DNA from: Blasia pusilla
Taxonomy: Eukaryota > Marchantiophyta > Marchantiopsida > Blasiales
DNA: 64,000 bases
Direction: 5' to 3'
Assembly: GCA_050084515.1 (NCBI GenBank)
Contig: CM114272.1
Location: forward strand, 53,754,001 to 53,818,000
This document shows positions 13,142 through 24,916 of the stretch, in pieces (position 1 is the stretch's first letter; every line of letters begins with the position of its first letter). Made by a program: the position numbers and the translations under genes. The notes beneath the pieces were generated by a model. The model was not told where the DNA came from. It did not search any database and saw only the letters and a list, made by a program, of their open reading frames with translations.

Positions 13142-15799
13142 CTATCGCCCTGAAAAGAAACGACGCCAAGACTGCCAAGGTAGGAACCCACCTGCCAAGT
13201 GGATCATCATGTCATTACAAACTCAGAAGAATACACACAATCATTTTGGCGACGATAACTCTTCAGTGGGGTAGATTGCTAGCAGATCAACCCTTTGCAT
13301 TTAAACCCAGAATCTTAAGTTCGAGGCTTGTCAACCCACTCTTCTGAACTCGACCAGAATTCCAGTGCCCACAGTTCACACCCACAAGCACAACCCTTTG
13401 GCCTACGTGGAAAGGTGCGTATGAGAGATCGGAAGTCAATCAAGAATTTTGTCACCTCCAATTGACAACATGTCCGTTCGCTGTTGTGAGCAGCATGAAA
13501 AACAACGAAGCAATGAGCCCTTTGGATAGCTTTAAAAACGCAGCGTTACTCACCACAGCCACTGCATCGGACTTCTAAGCCCAACCTTTTCTCGAGTCCA
13601 GAGCCACCGCACACCTGACATCTTTTCTGCTCAGCCTGGATCCAATAAATGCGTAAAGCTTGACGTTACACAAACTGTTTAGATCTTACAATCTGAGCGT
13701 TCTCTTGAGAATCCAACCAAAAGAAACAAGCCAGAACTCTACCCACACCCTCGAAATTTTTTGAGTTGAACAGACCTCGCATGCCTAATTAAGCACTCCG
13801 TACCGACCTGGGATTAAAAAGAAGCAATTTCCTCTCCAACAACGAAGGTAGGGTAGGTAGCTGTGAGCTTGTTTGGCCAGTCTGGCAATTGAAGTAGCAA
13901 ATTACTTGGGATACGATAACATTATAGTTCGTGATGTGCAAAGCCTGTTCACCCCAACACACTGAGTGTACGTTGAGTCACGAGCCGCATATGGCTTTCC
14001 CCTTCGAATCACTCAGCTTCAACTTGTGAGATTCCTCTACTTCATGATCGCAGCTATATTCATGCCACTTTGATTTTGCAAATCTAAGTCCCGTGATTCT
14101 TCTTGGGCCCCCTTCAACAGTAGATCAGTTCATTCATTCATTTCCTATCCCACGAGTTGGAAATCTGATTCATTTGTGGCAAGTTCTCCATACGATATAT
14201 CCTAATCTGCCGACAGCAGATGGTGATCAAGTACTTCATTCAGATCATGATCTGTGCCTAGTATCAACTACCAGTACCATGAATTACTGTGTTTCTTCGC
14301 AAAAAGAGACATTGGCACGACAAAAGTTGCAAACACATTGAAAACGGATATACTTACAATGCGCTTACTAAACTCGATCCCTGCAACCACGAACGGCGTT
14401 ACCCCAGCTGGAACAAGGAATTCAGTCAACTTTAGTACGTTATCATCGATGATATTTTCTTCTTCATCCATCATTACGTAACCAAGAGCATTCCAAAAAC
14501 TGCAAAAGGGTCTTTTTCTCAGGGAGGACATCTTGTACGCGCTCCTTCGAACTCAGCAGAATTGGATGTTGGCAGTCTCTAGTTTTCACAGGTTTCGTTT
14601 TGCTTGGGGAGTTTGCGAATTTCCTGCTTCGCCATATGATCTATTCCTACAAAAGGAGCTCCACACTCTGTCCCGTAACTTTCGTTTTGCCTCGAACTCT
14701 TATTGTTTCATGACCCGGATCAGCTCGGTAGACGCTTGAGCTGAGAGTGCCAGCTTGACAAGGTTCGTTGCATAGTCTCCTCAAACAACTCGACGCTTTA
14801 TTAACTAACCATTACATTATCTGGCTTCGAGCAATAAGACCAGTGTGGTGTGAAGTAGAGGGGTGACAAGAAATCTCCAGATTTCCTCAATTCCGCTCTG
14901 CTCTGTTTTAAACCTGATTGCTCTTTGTATATGCAACTTTCCACGGATTCCGTTCCGGCGGCCATGAGGTCAAAGCTGCCAACGCTCAAGGAGCCAGTAA
15001 AGCAAGCAGGTGATCCAGAAGGTCCCAAGGAAGCTCTTGAGTGCAGGAGAAACTAGTTCCTTCCTTCATTCCTACACACTGTGAATGCACACTCGCATCG
15101 GAAATTGCAAGGAATTTCGACGGTGGTCTTGGGATCGGACCGGTGATTAGATCACTGGATTCATGGTCTAGCGGTCTAAACTCGGGACAGAGGAAAATAT
15201 ACTTTGCGAGTCTCTTTATCCCAGAACGATGGAAGCAATTGACGGCATGGATATCACGAGAAGTCCAATTGTTTTGCTCATTCGCAACTCTGGACTTTAC
15301 TGAAGAGCTTCACAACTCCCACGAAGACGAGGGAGAATGCGACTGCGAGGTTCCTCAACTAGAGCGCAAAGAAATAAGACGCCAGACTTCCCATTTGAGC
15401 AGTCGGGCAATCGAATTATTCGCGGTGAATTAAATGATTTTCTCGTCTTCCCCGATTATCCCGAACGAAAGAGCTCCCTGAATTTCTCGCCCTAGAGGAG
15501 GACTCAACTACAGGATTGTGGACCGAAAATCAAGACCGACTAAGGCGCTCATCCCTACCTATGGCGCCTGCAGTGACCTGCCAGGTCACAACGGGATCTG
15601 CCGCGAATGCCACGGGATCCAGGAGCTCCGACGACGCGCGCGCTCCCCATGGTCGCCCCTGCGCTGGAGGGCATGGCGATGGTGGTGACACATTCCTCCG
15701 CTTCTGCAATACTACTAGTGCGCGCTCCGGCCTCAGCCGCGGCGACCACACAGCTCTCGCGCACCGCTCCATCCCTACAAACTCTACCGCCTTGGACAT
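13142..15799 (-). CDS. Small DnaJ-type zinc-finger-like protein, probably organelle-targeted, four exons
   Basis: Exons 15559-15799, 14358-14407, 13554-13635 and 13142-13191 join in phase to about 140 residues ending in TAG. The first ~70 residues are rich in Arg, Ser, Ala and Pro with few acidic residues, like an organelle transit peptide. Then come VTWQVTAGAIAGVTPFVVAG and IEFSKRI, which could be a membrane-associated helix, followed by CQVCGGSGL at about residues 103-111 and CSGCGGFLPWQSW near the end. The two CxxC pairs with GGSG spacing resemble the DnaJ cysteine-rich fold and would bind one zinc. I recognise this layout from uncharacterised conserved plant proteins but cannot name the gene or its role. 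The ATG at 15799 is the first in the open exon; a second in-frame Met follows nine residues later. Confidence 0.8.
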
Positions 15800-16530
15800 T
15801 CTTCCTCGGTGCTTACAACGATCACATCAATCTTTCGATCTCCTCCTCCTCTTCTCTCTCTTCTCTCTCTCTGTCCATTTACTCTCAGAATCTTTCTCTC
15901 TGCATTTGCTTTCTGTGGACAGAAATTCCCGTCTCTATCTCACTCTGTCCACTTACTTTCTTTCTGTGTAAACGGAATTTGTAATTGTGTTCCTTAAGCA
16001 GAAGGTCTGCATATGCAAAGCGCTTTCATTGCCGTAATACGTTTGATTGGTGAAATAAGAAAGGGAGATTGCTGTCCTCGGGAATGGACAGAGCGAATTC
16101 GCTTCATTTCCTGAAATAGAGATGTTTGCATTCATTCCTTTGTCGGTACAATGAGTCGGTGCTTCCCATCCCTTCAAATCCAATCGGAAGTGGATCGACT
16201 TCACTCTTACCTTTTCTCCGTTTCGCGCTCGAGACTACACCGGACTGCGTTCGCTTCAATTCTTTCAACGTCCATAGAATCGCCTCTCCATTTCTTCAGA
16301 TCTCAATGGCATCCATTTCCAAAGAATCGCCGATTCTTCGCTTCTCCATATTGGAAGATGATCGACTTTTCTTCCTTCGATGGCCGAAGGATCGTCCAAT
16401 GCGAAGAGTTTTCTTCCATTCTTTGAAAATAGTATCATTTTCTTACGAAGTCTCTCTACAATTCATAAGTACCATTTTAAATCAATTCGTGCGAAAAAGA
16501 GTTTGCAAAATAGGTGGCATTTTATAATAT
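15800..16530 (-). promoter_or_regulatory. Upstream region of the small zinc-finger gene
   Basis: CT-rich on the plus strand (15838-15900 is dense in CTCTCT and CTTCTC) and richer in GC than what follows, as expected for a plant promoter and 5' untranslated region. Open frames here, including 133 codons at 16126-16527, show no recognisable domain. Confidence 0.4.
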
Positions 16531-17439
16531 AGATTATTTTATTTGTCTACATTATCAACAAGGTGTTTATGAGATGTATAGGAAATTAAAAAATGTTTGA
16601 AGAGTTTTTGCTAGTGTATAGTTGGTGAAAGGATTAATGATGGTGAACACAAGTTTTTAAAAAAATTTGTTACCGGTAACAAGTGAAACATTTTCTTGTT
16701 GTCCAATTACCACTTGTCAAATAGAGAGGTATTTGCAAGTCAAGAAGACACTCTCCAATAATAATATAGATTATGGGAGAGAGGTTTTCTTCCAAACTCC
16801 TTTTCTTATGACACTTGGCACTTTCTGCCAATAAGATTGTTCATCGTAGAATGCTTGAAATTGATTGTAAATAGCACTTGACAATTTTGAGGGTTAATTA
16901 TCATTTTAGAAGATAATTTAAACTTGTGCAGCACACGGGCGTATACTAGTTTGTGGTAAAGAAAATTGAAAATGCATTGATCCCAATACTTCACTTGTTA
17001 CTTCTCATATCGTTCCATTAGATTGGACTTGCACAAATCCTTATAGAGAGTCATTATCTTTCATTAAAATGTCCAGTAACCTAGCCAACCCTTCAAAGTA
17101 ACCCCAAGAATTATAAGTAAGCAGATTTATTGTAACCTAGTTAGATTAGACTAAATGAGTTAGATGGGATATATGTCCAAGTAGGGGACTCTCGTAGAGT
17201 GCATATGGAAGCTTCTCCATATACACTCTACGAACAAATGCAACACGACCAAAGGCTAAGTAGGAGTTGAGAGGAGCTCAAGTCCCATGAGAATTTGGTG
17301 TCATGCAAACTTGGAACTTGACTAAGCGTTTGAAGTCATAACGGCTAGACCCAAGATGCTTTTGGGATGAATGGGGCGGTGTTGGAAAGCGGAGGAGAAA
17401 AAAATTCCAAAATACTAAAGATCCAAACAAACACATGAA

Positions 17440-17660
17440 CACACATCAAGAAATCGCCCCTAAACTATCATAGTGATATTGGATTGAGGGCCACAAGGAG
17501 CGGCCCAAGAGGGCTTTCCCAAAAGGTAGGGAGGGGTGGAGATCTCTAGAACTATATATAAGGGAGAGGACCTCCAACGGAATTGGGACTCGAACCCTAG
17601 CTTGGGGGAACCATAGGGGGTGAACCAAGGGCACAAGATGGATCGAGAGGTTGGCTTCGG
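17440..17660 (+). mobile_element. Possible promoter part of a decayed LTR
   Basis: ACTATATATAAGGGAGAGG at about 17550 is a good TATA box preceded by a GC-richer block, in a region with no gene nearby. The structure resembles the U3/R part of a plant LTR. A 165-codon minus-strand open frame crosses it without resembling a protein. No second LTR was identified with confidence. Confidence 0.3.
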
Positions 17661-17999
17661 AGGCTAAGCCCAGGAGGATTATGGATATCAAACTTGGACC
17701 TTGACCCATGGTTGAGATATTGGGCCCAGCTAGATACTCATTCAAGATCCATTGGGCAGTTGGGACCGCTAGGCGTACTAATGTCGTTCTAGGTTCTTGG
17801 ACTATCAAGGAAGCAAGGTTGCACACGGACAAAGTCCGTATGTACGAACTTATGTCCGTCCCTAGGACAAAAATGTCCATGCGACTCGGGTATCCATGGC
17901 CTGCATCTGAGCACGGAAACGGAAAAGTCTTACCCATAAACAAACTTGTCCATTTCTATGCAACCTTGCAAGGAAATCTATCTCAAATCTTGAAGGACT

Positions 18000-18250
18000 T
18001 GCTTGTATTGGGAAGTGAGGGTTTATGATGGTAATTGACCCGCTTAGGTTTGTTGAGCTTGAAGGGTAGCCAAAGTCCATGACTTGGGAGACGTGAGATT
18101 GGTTGACCCAAACAATAGCTAACGTGAGTGTATTTGGATGAAAATCAGTAAGGAGAGTGTAACCTATATACTAAACGTATGCTTCTGCAATACTTGAGAT
18201 TGATGTTCAAAAGGAGTAGGCATACGACAAGAGTGGTTAGGATGATACGA
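18000..18250 (+). repeat. Direct repeat pair, left copy
   Basis: Shares with 19520-19745 the order AGTGAGGG, TTGAGCTT(A/G)A, GACTTGG(G/A)AGAC, GTG(C/T)ATT(A/T)GGATG, AGAGTGTAAC-like and TTC(A)AAAGGAGTAG-like blocks. By eye about two thirds of bases match. The two copies are 1.5 kb apart in the same orientation and could be LTRs of a short non-autonomous element. Confidence 0.4.
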
Positions 18251-19519
18251 CTAGGAGAGGGACACATCCCCGTTCTTTTAGCAAAAAATGATTTCCCCAA
18301 TTAAAAACCTACATGATTGGTATTTCCCAATAACATAGTGTTGGAGAGGACAGGATTACCGTGCATTGGACCCAAGCATTATGGAGAGATTCATCGGCCC
18401 TCTAATAGACTCTTGGTCATTCATGCAATTATGAGGGGATGGCCAAAAAATTTATATCACATCATTGGATAAATCACTTACACGAACTCAAGACAAAGGA
18501 GTGTGTTGAACTTTTGAGCAAGATTTGCATGCATATAGATAGAATAAAAACACTATCAAAAGAGAACCTTCCATATTTCGGAGGAGGTATTAGAGTTGAA
18601 CTTCCACACTTTCCAAGTCATTGCTTTGTGGTATCAATAGTATCGGATACTCTTTTGGGTCCATTTGCCCTCTATCATTATGGATAATTGTATTTTGTTT
18701 AGGATGGACATGTAATTCCACCAATGGGATGATAGATTACACAATGGACCCTTTGTCTTTACCTCGCAGTAGAGTAGTGTTTCTACATCGATCATTCATC
18801 CCTTCACTATTGGAAGTATGTTACCACACGCATCCCTACTAGTAGAATTTTTTTGCAAAAAAGGGATATTATACATCACAACATGAGTAACGAGTTACGT
18901 GAACATAACGGACTTTTTTACAATCCAAAGGAAAATCCACGTCTATAATTGACTAAGTCCCTAACCTACTACACATTCATATAACCCTGATTTTTTTTAT
19001 CACATATGTGCATGATTTTCTCCATTAGCATGCTCCTTTAGAGATTGATTCTACCATTTATCCTTTCAGGCCCATTGCTCCGCGAAATACTCCTCGAAGG
19101 TTTGAGGCTCTTCAATATTGGACATATGCTCCCTCTTTTGCAACTTTTTTGCATGCTCTTGGGTTCAGAGTCTTCCCACCATGTGCTTGCTATCAAGTGC
19201 AACCTACTATTTGTAGCTTGATGTGTCATTCGATATTTTAGGAGGTACTACATACGGCATTTGGACTTCATTTTTTGCACGCACACGCCTCTTGCCAAAG
19301 AAACCAAAAAAAATAATACCTCTTGCACCTCATTACACTCCTAATTGACCACGATATTGTGAGAGCCAAACGTGGCCCCCTCTTGAATCTTTGAGATACT
19401 CCCCATCTCCCTTATAATCCAACAAGATTACAAGCACAAATGAGGATCCTACCCCTCATAAAATGCCTTTTATAGGGAATAGAAGATGACTTGCCAGTTA
19501 CAAGAAACCACTTTCCCAT

Positions 19520-19745
19520 GTCAAGGAGTGAGGGATTGGATCAATATCTAACCCCGTCTAGATATGTTGAGCTTAAGGATGACTTATAACCAAGACTTGG
19601 AAGACACAAGGCATGTTTACCCAAATCGTGGCTAATGTAAGTGCATTAGGATGCATATTGGCAACAAGAGCGTAACATTCCCAAAACAAGCTTTCGCAAC
19701 ACATAAGACAGACATTCAAGAAAGTAGATGAGTAGCTTTTAGACC
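19520..19745 (+). repeat. Direct repeat pair, right copy
   Basis: Partner of 18000-18250 in the same orientation. The blocks are diverged and no target-site duplication was found. Confidence 0.4.
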
Positions 19746-20139
19746 ACACAAATGCCTCCAAAATTGGCAAATAGGTCTCCTATGAGATGCTAATACAAAT
19801 CATACCATTATAAATATTGAATATTTCTAATAGAAGGTTCAAGGAACGAGGAAAGATATAAATTACGAATAGAAATCACTTTTAGGAAACACCTTACTAA
19901 CATATTATCTTTAAGTTTTACATTTAATCCCTTAATATGATATAGTATATTTTATATTGACTTTGAGTTTTATCATTTGCTTTTTATTGTAATTCATAAT
20001 TGTGATGACAAGCATTTTTTCAAAATTCTTCATAAATATATTCAATATATTTTGAATACTCATGTATGTGTTGGAATTTCTGAATAATTCATATATACTA
20101 TATATTTTAATGATAAGGAATATAAACTAAAACACTCTA

Positions 20140-20215
20140 TATGTGTCTTCTCTTCCAATTTTCAATTACTTTATGTGTCTTCTCTTCCAATGTTATGTGT
20201 CTTCTCTTCCAATTT
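20140..20215. repeat. Short tandem repeat, three units
   Basis: TATGTGTCTTCTCTTCCAA occurs three times, starting at about 20140, 20173 and 20194, separated by short variable spacers. Confidence 0.85.
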
Positions 20216-20865
20216 TCAGCATTACTTTATGTTTCTTTTTCATTCAATTTTTTAATCCTCACTCTCTTAAATCATTTATAATTCTTCGGGTGAAGTTAAC
20301 CTTATATCATATGGGCCATTGAACTACTACAAGTTATGAAAAAGAATACTCTCATTGTTTTCCCATGGTAAATGAGCAATAACTTAAAGTCAAAAGTAAT
20401 TTCTCATATTCTCATGGGGATTGATTGAGTACCAAAGCAATTTAATATTCTTTGACCATTCCCCCTATTATAACATAGATGGTATCACCCTTTTCCTTTT
20501 CCCTCTTTGCTAAATGATCAAATCCACTTCCTTTCCGTTCTCTCCTTTCTGGATAAATCAATTAACGAATAAAAGTTGGCTTCTCCTTCTCTCTAGTTTT
20601 CTTTGAGGAATAGTCGAGCTTTTTTTTTTCTTGTTCATTGTCACTTCTTCTTAGTCCACACTCGCCCCTCTAATATGCTGAAACAATGATTAAAAGGGCT
20701 TTCTCATGATTGATAGTTAGTTGATCATTTTTGTGGTATTCTTGTTACTAATTTTCTTCCTTGGATAAGTTTTTTATGTGGATGTATTCTTTATTTCTAT
20801 GCCCCCCCCCGCCTCTCCTCTTTCTTCTTCTTATGTTTGTTTTTTTTTGGCTCCTTTTACTCCTA

Positions 20866-21179
20866 CTAGTCGATACCCATGCGATGCATGGGTTAGAAAT
20901 GATCGACTATTTAAAATTTTAATGTGTGGTCCTAAATTCATGACCCAAATCATTCTCTTGCATGAAAAATAACTATTTAGTGCACCAGACATAATGGACA
21001 TACACAAGACTCAAATCACCCGGACTTGCAACCTGTAGAAATCCGAAAAGTTGCATGACAAGATATAAGCAAAAAGGTATGAGAATAAATTTTCATCAAC
21101 ATAGAGACAAAAGAGTTGACATGTGTCAAAATTTGGAGTGCTTGAAAATCAAGAACACATCCTCAAATAATAGTATAGA
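20866..21179 (-). mobile_element. Short non-autonomous Helitron
   Basis: On the minus strand the element starts TCTATACTATTATTTGAGG at 21179 and ends with a hairpin (ACCCATGC..GCATGGGT) followed by ATCGACTAG at 20866. The bordering host bases are A before the start and T after the end, the A|TC...CTAG|T arrangement expected of plant Helitrons. It is 314 bp and codes for nothing, so it would depend on a RepHel protein from elsewhere. Confidence 0.6.
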
Positions 21180-24100
21180 TTCAAAATCGACCTGCGTTTT
21201 TTTTACATGACAAGTATAGAAAAGAAAACCCCTATAAAATATGTTGTAAGACGAGATTATCTTATTTTAAGCTTGCCCCAACCTAATGATAATCTCCCTT
21301 GTGGCCTTATGTATTGTCTTTCATATCAAGGTTCTACACAAACCAAATATTCCAGACCTTACTTTTTACAAACTTCCCAAATGCTTAATCTCATTTATCA
21401 TACTTGCCAAGCTTTGGCACATACCAAGTATTTGAGGTTTTTTTTTTAAATATCCCCTTCCCCCAAAGAAAAAGATCAAGTGCCTAGCGCTCACATGGCA
21501 CCGATTGCCCCTTTGGCACTCGATGCCGAGAGGATTCTACATAATCACCCCTAACACTTGGCCCTCATATGGCCTTTTGTGTTGCATGCTTGGCCAAGGG
21601 GTGGCACATACTAGGAGACAATTCTCGGTGTTGGAATGCCTCCCACATCCAAAAAAATGTTGCTCGTCAAAATTTTGCCCCAAAAAAAACACTTGACCCA
21701 TGATTTTTCCCTCAAGTTTTGTTGTCCAAAAGTTGATACCCACGTCGAAAATCACTTTGACCACAATATTCCCCTCTCTTTCCTTCACAATCTTACACTT
21801 CTTCCCTAACTCACAAAACTCCCCAATCATTAATCTTTCCTCTCTTTCCTCTATGAACTTACTTACCCGCATTTTCCCTACCTATATGGATCAATAACTT
21901 CTTTCTTTGTCATACTTCACTCTCTTTCTCTAATGTTTTGCCTTTTGCATATGGGAGCAACCTCAAATTCTTAGACCCACCACACTTTCATGCAAAATAA
22001 TTCCTACACCTATGAACATGAGAATTTCTTCTCGTCTCAAAGGATGATGGATAGCCCCCTTGAAAGAATCTCCTCCCCATGGAAAATTAAGGTAGAAATA
22101 AATAAACGTGTTCACAACTCCTTTGCATATTTTATGCAAATATCTTTCCTTTTTTGGTTGTTCTATGTGGACGAGTGCAATGCGCTTTCCTTTTTCACTC
22201 CCTTTCCTTTCTTGGCCCAAAAAGAGAACCACAAGTTAAATTATTTATTGCTTTGCTTCCTCTACCACTACCTTGGATTCTATGCACAACCACCACCACA
22301 AATCCTCTGCGTGCAATCTTCTCTTGTCCTTGGGTGGAGACGAATGTCTTTCATTTCTAAAAATAAATAAATAAATATTAAATTTGAGGAGGAAGGTGCT
22401 ATTCTTTTTTTCTCAAGAAAAAAGAAGATAAATTCCCTGGTTCTTCCTCTCTCTTTTGTCTCGTCGTGGAGACAAATTTCATATTTCTCGTGGTTTAAAT
22501 AAATAAATAGATAAACAATAAATTATATCCTCTTTCTTTCTTTCCGCCACAATTCCAATATCCGTTCCTGTCGTTCGGTCGTGACCTGACGGTGGTCCTA
22601 CCTTTATGTGAGAGATTCTTCGGATGTAGGACCACCCACTGTCCTACGGTAGGGCAGAATCTTGCGCTTGGGCTATTATTTCGGTTTTATTGTTATTATT
22701 CATTTAACTCCTATTTTAGCCGAATGAGTGCGTTCACGTGAAGTCATCATCGAAGTCTGTGCCATGAGATCGTATCACGTTTCCATTTTCTTTTCTTGAA
22801 TTTTATATTTATATAATTATTTAAATTGAAGATTGCTTCCCAAATTCTCCATGACTTTTTTTCTTCTCCTCCCTCTATTTTGTCGTTTTGGACCGTCCTT
22901 TTCATTTGGTTTCATGATTTTGTATTTTGTTGTTGTTTGTTCAACAACAACAAAATACTCCAATTTTATCTAAAAATAAAAGTAATACGTACCTTCTAAA
23001 TCTAGAAAATGGAAAAAAGTCCCAACCATTTTTTACTCATTGGCTTAATTTTCATTCCTTTATATTTATATATAATTTTATATTTATGAAAATATGGGAC
23101 AAAAAATTGTTTATATGGAAGTGATTTATAAATTACATGTATTTATCTTGGTGGTATTTTGGAATTATTCAAGTATTTGCTTGGCTAGGCCCACCAAAAT
23201 TATGCCACTTGCGAGGGTCCATGGGAAGAATGTCACACATAGGCCCTCATTGGGCCACACATGATGTTCTTATCTATTGTCCTTATGTGAGATTCTTCAA
23301 CTTGCCAAACTCTTGATAGCCTTTCATGAAAAAAAGAAGAAGAAAGTGGCTTCTTATGTATCTCATGTACTTCTTTTCTTTTCTTCATGCGATATTGTCA
23401 GCGGACAGTTCTATTTCTTTTCAGAGTTGTTTCGTGAAAATTCAAGTTTTTGTGTGCAATTTTCACCACCCAAATGGTTTCGATAACGGGGGCCTAGTTC
23501 TTTTGATCTACTCCTTCTAACGCCATAATTTTTCAAGCCCCTACACTCATCGGGAAGGAGAGAGGTTTGTGAATTGGGTGTTGGGGATTCATGATTTAGT
23601 GTGGATTTGGGGATGGGGCTAGGGAAGCAACTTACTTTTTGCGCTCAATTTCTCCCCTGCCGCCGACTCCAATTATCTCTTTTTAATCCTTGAATGGTAG
23701 GTTTTGGCCTCACCTCCTCCTACCCATGGTAAGTCGTTATATTGTTTGTAGTTGAGCATATAGTGTCCACATGACCTACCCAATGACTCCAAGCGTCGAC
23801 ACCTATAGGTTGACGATGAGCCTTAGCTCATTGAAGCATCTACGACATTCATGTCATAAACCAAAGAAATTTGGACATCTTGACTTATACATTGATATCT
23901 CTCTACATCATATTTCATTAATCATCCGGATATGCACAAGTTGTTCACAATCATGCATATAAGGGCCTACGCTAGTCTCATTTCCATCAATGTCAAACAT
24001 GTGCTTATACCATAGTTTCTCCTATTATTGTCATCCCCGTCCTCAAAACCCCCTATTCTTGAAGTCCATAGAGCATGAAATGATAAATGATGGTGCCAAA

Positions 24101-24298
24101 ACCCTCTCCAATTGGGTTACCTGCACCTTTCGAATGCGTACACAATCATCCATTGGTATCTCCTTGCTGCGCATCCATCTATGAGAAATTGAATTTAAGA
24201 ACTAGTACAAAAATTGGATGGTTATGCCATTTTATTGCTCTCATCACAAGTAAGCAAAGTTATTACCTCAACCATGAAGAACTTTTGCATATCACCCC
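21180..24298. other. AT-rich intergenic DNA
   Basis: No recognisable gene on either strand. Open frames such as 21990-22370 and 24087-24617 are in low-complexity AT-rich sequence, and the latter runs into the retrotransposon derivative. A short GC-rich island at 22560-22680 contains the inverted repeat listed next. Confidence 0.5.
22591..22636. repeat. Inverted repeat, 11-bp perfect arms
   Basis: GGTGGTCCTAC at 22591-22601 and its exact reverse complement at 22626-22636 enclose a 24-base loop. The stem is too short for a typical plant microRNA precursor. Confidence 0.8.
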
Positions 24299-24916
24299 TG
24301 TTGTGCGCATACATATCGCTACACAACATACATCGCTGGTCACATCTACACCACACAACACCGATCTTCCCCACACACGGGTCGACCCACAGATGTACAA
24401 AAATCAACTCATACATATACATGGAGATCACACAACAAAAATAAAGAGTAGTAAAAACGGCACACCCGGCCTAAAACTCCACTCCTCAATCTACATCGGC
24501 ATATCGAGCCTCGTCCACCCTGTGCTATCAGGGAATCCGGACGCTAGCACCCTAGTCCTATCTCACACACATACAAGGGAGGTGCTCCAACGGCCCAACA
24601 TGAGAAAGATGGCTTAGGAAAGCCATCTTCCTATCTTATATAGGGTTGGGAAGAGCCAAAAGGCTCTTCCCCTAAAAATAGCCCTCTCCTTGGTAACCTG
24701 CGCGCACAGGTTACCAAGGGCGGGTGACCTGGTCAACAAGTCATCCGGCTGGAAAAGACCTCAACATGAAAGTTGTCAAAAACGGCGTTCTTGACACAAT
24801 GGACCTATCCTAAACCTCATCCGACACCGTGGGACAAAGTTACACTCAAGATAGTCCGCTAGCTCCTACGCCCTATCCACGATAGATCTCGGCCTATCGG
24901 CTACTTAGATGTGACA
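24299..24916 (-). mobile_element. 618-bp derivative of the methyltransferase retrotransposon: 5' end joined to 3' end
   Basis: Reading the minus strand, 24916-24437 (480 bp) matches the first 480 bp of the large element at 27532-28011, and 24436-24299 (138 bp) matches its last 138 bp at 37094-37231. Everything between is absent. It begins TGTCACATC and ends GCGCACAACA. It keeps the TATA box and the three short hairpins. It is either a solo LTR or a mini-element made by loss of the interior. No target-site duplication was found at the borders (flanks read ACCCC and ACATA on the plus strand). Confidence 0.85.

Larger units (their letters stand above)
16530..20865. other. Repeat-rich AT-rich DNA
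   Basis: No gene seen. Helitron-like end motifs occur singly: a minus-strand TCTATATTATTATT start at about 16776 and a plus-strand GTGC hairpin followed by CTAGT at about 16944-16950, but I could not pair them. Other pieces are listed separately. Confidence 0.45.

Noticed and set aside
15150-15190. tRNA-like TGGTCTAGCGG box
   Set aside because: Only an A-box-like word; no B box or pairing arms at the proper distance.
17446-17943. 165-codon minus-strand open frame
   Set aside because: It runs opposite to a TATA-bearing LTR-like block and shows no recognisable domain.
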